Shown piece after piece: positions 41,901 to 52,800 of a DNA stretch of 64,000 bases. Source of the stretch: Lineus longissimus (Eukaryota > Nemertea > Pilidiophora > Heteronemertea > Lineidae); assembly GCF_910592395.1 (NCBI RefSeq), contig NC_088310.1, positions 22,585,491-22,649,490 of the forward strand, read 5' to 3'. Under the pieces are notes generated by a model. The model made no database searches. It saw only the letters and a program-made list of their open reading frames with translations, and was not told where the DNA came from. Each line of letters opens with the position of its first letter. Position 1 is the first letter of the stretch. Position numbers and translations under genes: made by a program.

Positions 41901-44900
41901 CGTTGAATAGAATACATGGCTTTCCGGTTTTGTAGGTATAATTCAAAGATTAGCTCAAAACTGAAACCAAGGTGTGTTGTGGCAAAGTTAATATTTTGGG
42001 CTAATATTCTTGGCCAACGGACACCAGTTGAATATTTTCCGCATGGTCATGTTCCTGGATCCCGGGGCGGAAAATCGCTTTGGATGTTGTTTGAACTATC
42101 GAATACCTTTTATGATAAACTTCTCTGTGGATTCCTGCCAGGCAAGGATTTAACTTCAAGAATCATTGCGTAAATGCTAAAGTTACACCGGTTGCATATC
42201 GTTCTGTTGAGGAATGTCTTCCTATTCTGTTTTGTCAGACTATCGCTAATTCCCGCACTGAATTTAGTTTACTGTCTGACTAAGTGGACACAACAGGCGC
42301 ATAAATCCTTACGTAACCCAATTTAAATATTGAAATATGGTGTAAGTAGAGCTGTGCGACACTGTACAGCTGTTGTCTTACAATAAATGGACTTCATCCC
42401 GATCAGGAGAAGCTGTGCCACTGGCGAGTTAAACCTCTGGCTAATAAGTAAATAGCTTAATATACAATATGGATGTTCTGCGTTCGAATGAAGGGCTATG
42501 GTCGATTCCTCCCTACCATGCACTGTCATTGGCCCATAGACAATAACCAGTCATGGACCATGCCAGTTTCAAATTTTACATGTACATGTAGCTGGAAAAA
42601 CGATGTTTTTACATACCACACACGTCAATCAGGTCTTTCTATGGGCGAATCTGATGGACCCTTGATAGTTCAATATACTTTTGACTGACCTGCTCAATCG
42701 TTCTTTAGGGTAGGATCGAGTTTAGTAGTCAGCATCCGTAGTACGTCTATTATCAAATATATAAAGAATTTCAAAATCTTCCTCGCAAATCAACAAGCCC
42801 ATCCCGCTGTTTAGGGAATAATTTCAGGTTAAACAGGAGATTGAGTTGATGGTTCAGGCGGGAAGTTCTTACAAAAATCAGGAGAGCTCCCGTCGAGGGG
42901 ACCTGTGCACGAGCTCATTAACTTATTCTGCAGGTTGCTTTTCCGCGCGATGGAAAGCCGGGTTTAGGTGCTTGACCGAGCTTGATTTCAATAAAGAAGC
43001 AATGACTGGCAGGTGAATTCCTTAAGGAATTGGTCCTGCTGTTTTCTGCTTGCTTGAGATCTTGCTAAATTCATCAGCCGCGCATTTTTTCGGTGGTTGT
43101 CTGGTAGTTCACGATATGAGCACGTTTGCAATAATTAGGTTCTATCCTTCATTGATAGCATACTACATATGTATGTCTAGCACAAAGTCTATATTCCCTG
43201 AAATGCATATGTTAACCATTCGGTGAATATCTTTTGTCATCACCCTGTTCCTAAGTAAACTTTCAATTCGGACGGAGCCCAAAGTCCTTTTGTACGGTTG
43301 TATCTCACATACCTATGCAAAAAGCCTCGACAAAGGAACATGCTAAACGATTCTTTCTCGCCGGAAAGCACAAACCACCTACGACCTTGGAGGTCTCCGT
43401 CTCCGTATCTCTCCACACGGAGAATGTTTTGTCCTGTTTGTTGTCGCTCTCACCTGGCATGCTGACAGACCGATATCTGTCCTGACAGGTAGCACGTTAA
43501 AAGGTATTGTTGTATTTAAAAAACATGTACCTTGATGTAAACATTAAACTTTCCGGAGGGTTTTCGGTTATTCACTTGAGGAGCTCATTAATTTTCTCCT
43601 CTAGATTTTGCATTTCACATTAGTCTATACAACGTTATTTATCTTCAGTATTTCAAGTCAGATGAAGGTACCTTACATCAATGTACAAGATTAAAGTGAT
43701 AACGAAATCTATATACGATCATGAAGATAGCTGGCCGCAATGGGTCAAACAGTGCATGTTGACATCATCCCATCTGACTTCAGTTACGCTAAAGTGAATT
43801 GATTTCGATGTGGGATCTCTATTAATTGACACTAATTGACGAGCGGGCGTAGGGAGAAGCACGTTGGGATATAGAGCTAGAAATAACATCAGTTTAGAGT
43901 TAGAGTTATCATTTCTTCGGAACAGGGATCCGATGGGCACAATAAAAGCACTGAACGTCCGGTTGCTGTTAGCATCGGAATTTCGCGTCTCTGGTAGTTT
44001 TGTGCGGATTTATTTCTGGCTGTATATCCAAACTATTTTGACAGGGTGTGTTGTCAGTTACTACATTTTGTAAAGTATACAATTATGTACGTTTTTCCAT
44101 TAAAATACACTTCTTTTACATTTATACAAGCTGTACTGAACGCCTATGTAATAAAGACATGCAATATAAAAAATACGCAAACAAACATTTTATGCAGCTG
44201 TTCACGGGGTATCTGTACATGTTTTGTTGACAAATAAAGAAATTATTGATTCTCTTCAGCGACATAACTGTCCATTCTGAGGGCAATCATTCAACTCTCC
44301 ATCTCTGAACGCTTTCTTACGAAATCCTGCATTTAACAATCCGTCGCTGCCGTCTCGGTCTTAAGCATAACATAATTCCCATAGGAGAAAGCTAACAAGA
44401 CTGATGCTCATGAACGGTTTATTTTAAGGAATAATTTGGTTTACCAATGTCTGAAGCATGTTCACCTAATCTGAGCAGGGTCACCAAGAACATAATGCTG
44501 TATATCTCATCAGCACAGCAATGCCAGAACCTTAAGAATCATGATGGGAGGGGATCTATGCGTACGCTGGCACCATACCTTTCGTTCAATTGCCATACCT
44601 TTTGCATCTGACACAAGTATGCATTGGTCATCACCAACTTTACAGACTAAATAAAAAAGCGCGCTGCGTCACCTGTTGTTCCGTATGATTTGCAACGAAT
44701 TCTTTCTTCTTTTCTTCTCAATAGTTCTCCCATTCATCATGTTTTTGATAGACTAGATATACATACTAGCTCAATGAATGGTAAATAACGCGCTGTTACA
44801 GGTTTGATAGATGTTCCTTGCCATCTCATCTATTACATTGGAAACGATGCGCACGGAGTTAAAGGCCAGTCTGTCATAAAATGTCCATGTTCGAATCATT

Positions 44901-46507
44901 TTACAATTATCTCTGACATATAAATTATCTCTGACATATCTACCACTTCTCACACTGATCGTGTGGTCATTTTAGGCACAGGGCACTCACACTATCAAGA
45001 TATTTGGTTCGGCCTGATTCTCTTATTAAAATGCAAAATTGTCTTCCCAAAGAAATTTAAGATAAAACCTATGGTTTGACGTGATGCCTGGGCTAGGTTT
45101 TTAAGCTTTAGTATACCGCACTCAATCAGTACATAAGAAAGAGAGTACGATCTCTTTGGTACAGTCAATAGCAGTTCTATCTGACCAACGATGTACTGGG
45201 GCGTTATATTGACCCTCATGACGATTGCCAAGTCATTCCCTTGGTCAGACTGGTAATCTCGTGTTGCACCCTGAACATTCTCTCATTTAGCCCATTTTGT
45301 GGTCGAATGCAATCAACATGATGACTGCAATTCCGAATTATACCACTGACGAGAGCACGCAGTTCGAAATGAAACACCACTCACATTGGTTTATATCCGT
45401 ATAATACTTATTACTCATGCTTGTAATTTACTCGTATTGTCATTGACGATGCGAGGGAAATGAATGATGGTTTCTAAACGATTTCGACGTAAGGACAACT
45501 CTAGTAAAAGCGTTATGTAGAAAGCGAAACACTTCCAAATGACTCATACTGTTACGCAAGAATAGCAACAGAAAATTTCAAGGCTGCAATTTTCCGAGAT
45601 GCAACAAGCTGTCACAAAAAGCTTTCGCTTCATTGCGGGAAGGTTCCGTTCTGTTGCCTACATGAGTCACATATTTTACCAAACTCAATTATTAATCCAT
45701 AAAATGTATCTTCATTCAGTACATGAAAATTGTTAATCGCAATTACAACAACTAATATTCGCTAAAGCAATTAGTATGATTGGGGTTAAAGTGATCTTGG
45801 GTGTTGTTCATCGCCGTACATCGCATATATTCCTAAGGAAATTATGATGATTTGTCAGCTATTTTTGCACAATAAGACGGTTAATACAGCTTTTATAATA
45901 CAAAGTCTGAGAATGGTGAAGAATACGATGGCAATCGAAGTTAGTGTCAGAGAGCTTTATTCGCTGCACAAGTTGCCAGCACATTTGACTTACATTGTTC
46001 ATTAAAATATTTTGATGGCAGTATAAATCTCTTGATAACAACAACAAAACTGATCAACTATGTTACCAGTGTGTTCGAGACACACAACAACCTTTTACCC
46101 CGGAGCAAAACATGACGAGGCTAGCACCCTAATCCTGTTACAAACAGTCTCCCAGTTGGTCATCTGGAAGTGTCATCTCCTCGCCTTAGGTCAGCCAACT
46201 TGGCTGAACCATTCCGACTTACTATTACGACTGAGTCGCATCCCGTTGATAATCGATTACGATGCTAACTTGCCAGTGGTAGGTGACATATGTCTCAAAT
46301 ATGTAATTTACTTTAAAAAGACAAGAAAGAGCAACATTACAGCAGCGATTTTATCGTTGACAATGCCTTTGTCATAAACAACTCTTGACAAGACTGATCA
46401 GGTATATCGACGCCTTCCGAAAGCGCAATCTCGACGGAAACACACAGTTTCGGTTGGTTTCGGAGCAATTAGCGTGATACGCCAGCCAATGGTCAAAGTG
46501 ACTTTAC
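32951..46507. other. No gene recognised; a few degenerate short repeats
   Basis: No convincing exon chain. Degenerate, widely spaced similarities occur: GCGTCACGTGTGCATAG, ACGTCACATGTGCAAGCATAG and GTGCCACGTTTGCACG near 35393, 35456 and 35532, and TCTGGATTCACA, TCTGTATTCACAG and TTTGTATTCACAG near 36837, 36910 and 36956. A 16-base sequence, ATTATCTCTGACATAT, is doubled near 44905-44940. These look like eroded tandem duplications. Confidence 0.35.
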
Positions 46508-46658
46508 TAAAAGTTATTTTCCCTGCAACTTCGCGTGAGCTGGCCGTTCTGTTAACTGTAACATCAGCAAGTCGTGAATCATCCCGGTTGCGTGCAGACT
46601 TCTTCAGCCGGCGTCCTCCGCAAACTCCACCAATGTAACTTGATTGAACTGCCATCAC
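46508..46658 (-). CDS. Candidate first coding exon of an unrecognised gene
   Basis: The frame reads MMAVQSSYIGGVCGGRRLKK, then SARNRDDSRLADVTVNRTAS, SREVAGKITF, ending at a possible donor TTTA|GTAAAGTC in phase 1. Without splicing, the frame runs 86 codons to 46398. The composition is basic and polar and unlike that of the chance ORFs nearby. The DNA just upstream (46660-47020) is relatively CpG-rich and contains promoter-type motifs, which is the main support. No downstream exon was found and no family is recognised. Confidence 0.28.
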
Positions 46659-46889
46659 CAGATACGCTCGATCACGGTGGATAGTGTTACGATGATATAA
46701 CGCGTGGCCAGTCAGTGTGACCGGTCGATCGGAGTCTTTGAGTCCGTCAGTGCATCATCAACGGACCAGCAGCGGAATTTGTAGGCGGATACACAGGCAA
46801 TGTCAACCTTGTTCGGGTGGTATTAACTTCTCCATTATCCTTGAACTAAGTTAAGTTGCTGATGAGATACTGGAATAAAAATCTCTGGA

Positions 46890-47020
46890 TTCAACAGGGT
46901 GATTGTATCTGCAACATGGCGGCACTTCGTCTGTTGCATAAGTCTTCCGGGAAGCGAAATTTTTTTCTGCAGGATACTTCTGCCATAGTGTACATCTGAC
47001 AGCCAATCAGAATTCAAGGC
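46890..47020 (-). promoter_or_regulatory. Promoter-like module, left copy
   Basis: Motifs seen on the plus strand are CATGGCGGC (YY1-like), CTTCCGG (ETS-like) and CCAATCA (NF-Y/CCAAT box); the CACGTG E-box lies just beyond at 47025. Bases 46946-47014 are repeated in opposite orientation at 48003-48068 with only two differences seen. Such a combination is typical of TATA-less animal promoters; it would serve the candidate exon at 46508-46658. The function is inferred from motifs alone. Confidence 0.35.
46946..47014. repeat. Left arm of an inverted repeat (about 67 bp)
   Basis: The arm GAAGCGAAATTTTTTTCTGC... matches the reverse complement of 48003-48068. The observed differences are T/C in CCATAGTG versus CCACAGTG and G/C in TCAGAATT versus TCACAATT. 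Outside the arms a gapped similarity continues (ATAAGTC and CTAAGTC). The arms enclose about 1 kb that contains the 86-bp tandem array, so this could be a non-autonomous DNA transposon with terminal inverted repeats or an inverted duplication of a promoter. Confidence 0.8.
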
Positions 47021-47404
47021 AAGCACGTGTCTTTGTTGACATCATCTTTCCACATGGCGCAATAATGTCAACAATGCCACGTGTTCTGATAATCTTGGAA
47101 AGAACAAGTTAGCAAATGGTTAGAGGAGTATATTAGCTAAAATATATTTATTTGCAGTATCTTAACATGTATTTTCATTGTCGAGTGGACTGTATTTATT
47201 GGACTTGTCTGTTAAAGGCGCACTGTGCTCGGCAAAATAGCCGAGGTTGAATGTTTATCTGTCAACCGTGTAACTAGTTCTGCTGTATATGCATAGGTGG
47301 CGCCACCATTCAATTTATTTTGTTTGCTTGTCAAAATGTGTTTTATACAATGGCCCTTCAACAATGTTCAAACTACCAAAATAGGCCTGATACCTTCAAC
47401 AGCA

Positions 47405-47744
47405 GACATCGGATACACTGTCCCTTTAATAATTATCAACATTGGCAACACTGTCAGTGTCACTGCCCCTTAAAATTTCACAAATCGCGAGACATCGGAT
47501 ACACTGTCCCTTTAATAATTATCAACATTGGCAACACTGTCAGTGTCACTGCCCCTTAAAATTTCACAAATCGCGAGACATCGGATACACTGTCCCTTTA
47601 ATAATTATCAACATTGGCAACACTGTCAGTGTCACTGCCCCTTAAAATTTCACAAATCGCGAGACATCGGATACACTGTCCCTTTAATAATTATCAACAT
47701 TGGCAACACTGCAGTGTCACTGCCCCTTAAAATTTCACAAATCA
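47405..47744. repeat. Four-copy 86-bp tandem repeat
   Basis: Copies start at 47405, 47491, 47577 and 47663, each beginning GACATCGGATACACTGTCCC and ending AAAATTTCACAAATCGCGA. The first three are essentially identical. The fourth lacks two bases (CACTGCAGTG for CACTGTCAGTG) and stops before the final GCGA. Each full copy contains a perfect hairpin, ACACTG-T-CAGTGT. Because 86 is not a multiple of three, the open frames across the array read successive copies in different frames and are artefacts. Confidence 0.95.
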
Positions 47745-48002
47745 ATGCATACACTGCAATGTAGCGATCAGATCAGCTGATGCCTCTTTTGTACGCATAA
47801 TATCATCAATTTTACAATGAATCTGTGCAATTCATTCCTAAACACTACGACACAAACCTTGAGTTGAGCATAATTGGGGTCAGACAATGAACTATTGTCA
47901 CATTCACAGTTGAAGTGGCACTCGGCATGCGACTCGGTATCGTCCATTGTATTTGCATTATCATGCATAAATAAACAGTGTGACGTCAAAGATCGCGCCA
48001 AT

Positions 48003-48068
48003 TGTGATTGGCTGTCAGATGTACACTGTGGCAGAAGTATCCTGCAGAAAAAAATTTCGCTTCCGGGA
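48003..48068. repeat. Right arm of the inverted repeat; promoter-like motifs
   Basis: Reverse-complement partner of 46946-47014. It carries ATTGGCTGTCAG (inverted CCAAT box) and CTTCCGGGAA (ETS-like) in the order expected of a plus-strand promoter, with a CRE-like TGACGTCA at about 47982 just before it. Confidence 0.75.
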
Positions 48069-48134
48069 ATGGCCGACTTAGTCATCTGGGAGGGAGCGAT
48101 CTGTGCAACGTATCCCGATGCGAAGGTCACGAAC

Positions 48135-48612
48135 TAAAACAGTATTGTTTGCTCACTGGTGTATCTCTCAGACATCCGCAGAATCTGCGAGAGAGACTCC
48201 GACGTCAAGGTCGAGTAGAGCGCTACTGCAGTGGATTCCATCACACTGCGGCGTCTTAGGCAAAGAAAGAGCGGGTAGACTAACGAAAGAAGGGATCAAA
48301 ATGTGCCAAGAAAATACCGCTATCTCATAGAGGGAAGCCAAAACAGGCCTGCATTCAAAACCTGGAGCGGAAGGAAAGCACCATCATCAACCGTCTTCGC
48401 ATAGGACATTTGATGGCAAGCTCCTCACAGTGCCAATGTGGACAAGAAGAACAGCTCGTATACCACATCCTCCAAGACTGCACTCTGTTCGATAAGCCCG
48501 GCAGGTAACGACCTGGCAAGATGATCACAATGTCGAGAAGAAACTGTGGGAAACAAAGGAAGACAAAAACAAAAGGCCACGATTCCTGACATCAACCGAC
48601 CTTAGAATCTGA
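48135..48612 (+). pseudogene. Decayed 3' end of a LINE ORF2 (RNase H and C-terminal zinc knuckle)
   Basis: Three frames together carry the signature of a non-LTR retrotransposon 3' end. Up to a stop near 48330, the frame reads LLQWIPSHCGVLGKERAGRL followed by TKEG, the conserved C-terminal part of a LINE RNase H domain. At 48362-48508 another frame reads ESTIINRLRIGHLMASSSQC, then QCGQEEQLVYHILQDCTLF: the RLRxGH and CxCGxxxQxxxHxxxxC zinc-binding signature. From 48505 a third frame gives TWQDDHNVEKKLWETKEDKN and ends FLTSTDLRI-stop at 48610-48612. The frame breaks show an inactive copy. Upstream reverse-transcriptase sequence is absent, as expected of 5' truncation. The family looks like an RNase-H-bearing clade (I, Nimb or a relative); the exact clade is not determined. 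Confidence 0.8.
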
Positions 48613-49609
48613 TCCTGTGCGAACGCTAAGAAGAAAGAGATAAAGAAGATTTTGGAAGAGTGTAGATACCTCACCATTATACCTCGCAAACATGAATGTC
48701 CAAGACTGGCCTCAGCCCAAATAAGACAGAGATACAGGCTTTACAGAGAAAGTCTATAATTCTACACCTTAATAGGTTGAGTTCATACTGCCAAATGCAC
48801 AGTCCGATGTAGGCACCTCGCTCAATTACATCATAGGATTAACCATTGAAATATATGAATAGAGGTGACAAACAACAAGCTTCGCTGACCATTATAAAGA
48901 ATACAAGTGTGGTCAGTTTCACAACAATAACTGACAATGGTGGCATGGAGTCAATACAGACCACTTCTTACAATTTGATCTGGTCCTACTACGAGAGAAC
49001 TTGATATAAATTGTACCAGTTGCTACAACTGAAAACATAAACTCTCCTTTCTTCAAAGTTTAGTGGTAGGGTGGGCCAGCATACACATAGTTACTTTTAA
49101 AACATGCTGACATCGTAGAATTTGTGTCGCTCATCATTTTCGGCGTCATCAGCGAACATATCATTTTTTCATTCGACAAATCACTCCTTTGTTTGATCAC
49201 GCGACCTTGGCTTAAGTTGCATTGGATCTGATTTTAGGCCTAAAAGATAAAAGAAGCTTTTGATCCCCGTGACTCATGAATCTTCTTTGACTGGCGCTAA
49301 TTCTGATCCTTCAATCCTTTTTGCGTGACAATCAATAGATTTATGATATTATGAAACATCAGTTTTCGGTGTCAGATGTCTGTACAAAGATTCCTTACGC
49401 ATAGTTGGAACGGATCCGTCTGATCTAGCGTCAGATGTGTTCGATCAAAGGCGTCTTAAGAGAAGGAGGGCGGGGTATGCCAGCATCTTCTTTCAATCGT
49501 GTAGTGCTGCAACCAGCGGCAGGAGGTATATATTCCTTGCAGTAAGTCAGAAGTTATTAAAAGAGTAGCCTCAGAAGACAATCAGGACCAAGCATGATTG
49601 TTATTTCAG
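48613..49609. other. LINE 3' tail and unique sequence
   Basis: The first 100-150 bases, purine-rich (AAGAAGAAAGAGATAAAGAAG), probably belong to the LINE 3' UTR. No gene or repeat was recognised in the remainder. Confidence 0.3.
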
Positions 49610-49885
49610 TTACGGTATCCCGAGCACAAGCTTTATGGTGAGGGTGATGAAATATTGAGTTGTGAACTGAGCGTCTATGAAGATATAATTGGCTCCATAA
49701 ACAGCATCGAGCGAGTGTCATGTTAAGTAGGAGGAGACCGGAGTCCTCGAGGAAACCTACATTTTGTAGAGAGTCACCCTTCCTATGAGTGTACCTGGCC
49801 TGACCGGGAATCGAAGGGGCGTCAGAGATTTGACACTGGCAGGCACTGATGTTGCCTCTGCGCGAGCCACTGAGACTGATTTCTG
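49610..49885 (-). mobile_element. tRNA-derived SINE-like element
   Basis: Read on the minus strand, an A-box-like AGTGGCTCGCGCAGAGG is followed about 55 bases later by a B-box-like CTTCGATTCCCGGTCAGG, the spacing of a tRNA-type pol III promoter. Downstream comes GTTTCCTCGAGGACTCCGG followed by TCTCCTCCTA, a doubled 'TTTCCTC..ACTCCGGT' core that recurs in SINEs of many marine invertebrates, then ACACTCGCTCGATGCTG. It resembles the MetaSINE type, but that name is from memory and unverified. No cloverleaf can be closed, so it is not a functional tRNA. Ends and target-site duplications were not determined. Confidence 0.5.
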
Positions 49886-52800
49886 TTGAGGAAGATTCAA
49901 AATCATAAATATAACACTCGAATTGTAGCTTGGTAGACTATTAGAGTGGTACAAAAGATTCTCGAACCATTGCAGCTAAAAAAGCCAAAGAACCTGTTAA
50001 TCAATAAATCTCTCTCGTGATTTATGCCCCAGCTCACCACAGATCCTTAGACTAGATAATGTTCCACTTGACACCAACTTGATAAATCGACTAATATTTG
50101 CTTTAGCGCCAATCTCCCGAATCAACCACATACAACCTACACTGTTCAACAAATCAAATATCAAATGACTTGATCATTGACAAAAAAATCAAGGTAAGAT
50201 TCATCCATTACACGTAAATATTATGGCAATGCCTCAAAATCAACTTCACGCAAGGTTTGCCGGTTTACGCTGTGGATGTCTTTGGGAAACCGTACCGGAG
50301 TGCACTTTGGTGGTATATGATATGAACGTGTACAGACTCCTTGGGTTTAACCTACAAGTCTATGATTTTCTTAATATTTATTCAATTTTTTATCATCGGT
50401 AGTTTGGTTTGCCTTTTTTTCCAAGTTATGTTTACCATGTTAACAGATAAACGTGTTGAAGATGCATCACCGGTTTAACTGATGTGCACAGAGTCTTGGA
50501 ATGGGTTGCTTTATGCTCAGTAAAAGCTTGGCGCAGTCAAATCAATGTTTTCTGTTGGATTCTTTTTTTGTACACGAAAGGTCGATCCAATAATTAATCT
50601 CTGGCAAAAATAGGAAACGTTGATAACTTCAAAGTTTCGGGAGGGGAAGGTTTATCTGCAGATCAACCCCGTAACAACATCTCGAAAAGCAGCATCACCT
50701 TCTTCACCTGTCACACACCTTCAGGCGGATTTCATCCATCCACCAACATCACAATTTCCATTTATCACTTCAAAACAGATGTTCTCAGGTTTACCGTTTT
50801 TTTCCAGTCTACTTAGTCATCTTATACTATTCACCAGTGCCTTGCAAAGTTGTTCACACATTCATCATCATTTATTTCAATACAGGCTGCAAAAAGTACC
50901 GGACGGGTATGCCAAATCCAACCTTGTTCTTGAGCTCGCTGGCCATTCCAAAAAGATGTCATTATAATGAGAATAATTGTTGTCTTCCATTCTGCTCCGA
51001 CTGAAACACTTCATTGCGAAACCACTATACCAGTATTTTGATTGCGAGTGTTGAGCATGTTCTTCAATCTATATGCATTCAGCTCCCACGCTCATCAGCG
51101 TAATTATCTCTTGTCGCTGTTTTTCTCAATTGATTTCTTTCTCCATTCTACAAGTGATTTCCCACATTGCATCAATAAATCTCCTTTATAGCCATTAACG
51201 TTTTGCACCATCCGATGCAAGTCGTAAATCGTGTAAGACGGATTCTGAAATGCGGATAATCAGTGTATGTTCTACAGTACATCATTGTTTTTCTATGCAA
51301 AAGATGAGACTTATCTATTTACCGTGTCATCTTGTTGTTTACGTTGGAAGAGATCATGATTTTTGCCAGAAGGTAACTTGGAGCAAACTGTCAAGGTTTG
51401 AGAGGACCCTGTCACTATTGCTTCGAGCATTTGGTACTGTCTGCAATATTTTTGCTCTTGGGCATCGGAGATAGCGGAAGGTCTTATCATGGTTTGTAAG
51501 GGATCTGATTGGCAGTATGTGGCTAATGATGGGCTCCTTTTCAAAGAAACAACATTATGAACATGGGGGTGACGATATTGTCATTATTATCATTATCATT
51601 ATAATTTATGCTAAAACTAACCACTTATATCGCAGCAAAAATATAACTAATGATTAAATCCGATGAAGACGCCTAAAGATTAATTTACTCTAATCTTTGA
51701 GACTTCAACCAATAACCCGACGAGTAAATTAACCGATAACTGATGCAACTCTAAATATTTACCGTCTGTTTATCTGTCTGTATCGCCTCCTTCTTGTAAG
51801 AGGTACGAGGTCAGTATCTCATGTTACTTACAAAATATCTTGCTCGTGCTTCAAATAGTAGGTCTGTATCACCTTAAGATGACAGAAATCATCAATACAT
51901 TTCGTGATGCCTCTGTACATTAAGTACGATGTAGTTTAACCAAATTGTTGTTCTGACATGAATTCTAAGCACAGTTAATGCGTTATCCTTCTGACGTCCT
52001 CTATCACACATCGTTATCATAACATTCTCACTTAGCCGAGAAGCTGTTGCTGAAACTGATCCTCTCCTCGATCTTGCAGGTAATTTAGGTATTCTCTGCA
52101 AGTATGGAAATACAGACTTAGGCAGTCCTCTCCAAGAATAATGTTAGGACATTGACAAGAGACCTCATTTAACACAACATTACAACCACATACATGTAAT
52201 AGCGCAGACTTTGACAAGAATGATATTCCATATACTGCTGATAAAGAACACGAGTATCTGAAGCTTAACGAATGACATATATGAAGAGGATGCATCCAGA
52301 AGGTATGCTACTTTCCACTTGTTCTCAGAGAAGAACTCACCTATCATGTTTATCAAAGAATGACAACTGAGGATAAAAACCATACGCTGTAAGCTGCATG
52401 TTAACCAAAGGTACCATGTCAACTCTCATGTTCGAGCTATTCGTCATGTTACAACCAAAACACCGGTTGCTCCTGGGATCAAAGGAAGAATTTCAAGCGC
52501 AACAGAAAAAAAGTTTGATGCTGATATTTATAGATATTCTATACGGATATTTATACTCCTATGTAGTCGAATTATCCCTGTGATCGTACTAGAGATGGTT
52601 GTGACATATTTACACAAGTATCAAGAGATCTAATGTTCAGAAGTAGTAACGCAAGTTCTTGTATCACCATCCACAAGGACATAGGTCGAGGTTTCGACAT
52701 CCTTTCATTACAACACGTAAAACATTATTTGGCTTCTCAGCTCGTGTTGACAGAAGACTTTGTCCTTCCTCAACATCACTGCGATCGAAAAAGTGTCGAT

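Noticed and set aside
47405-47744. CRISPR-like array
   Set aside because: The units are contiguous 86-bp tandem copies without variable spacers, and the genome is eukaryotic.
47320-47764. Open frames across the 86-bp array with repeated HCPFNNYQHWQHC-type peptides
   Set aside because: The period is not a multiple of three, so each copy is read in a different frame. This is a repeat artefact, not a repeat protein.
49790-49875. Possible tRNA gene on the minus strand
   Set aside because: A- and B-box-like words are present, but the T-stem and acceptor stem do not pair. A SINE head fits better.
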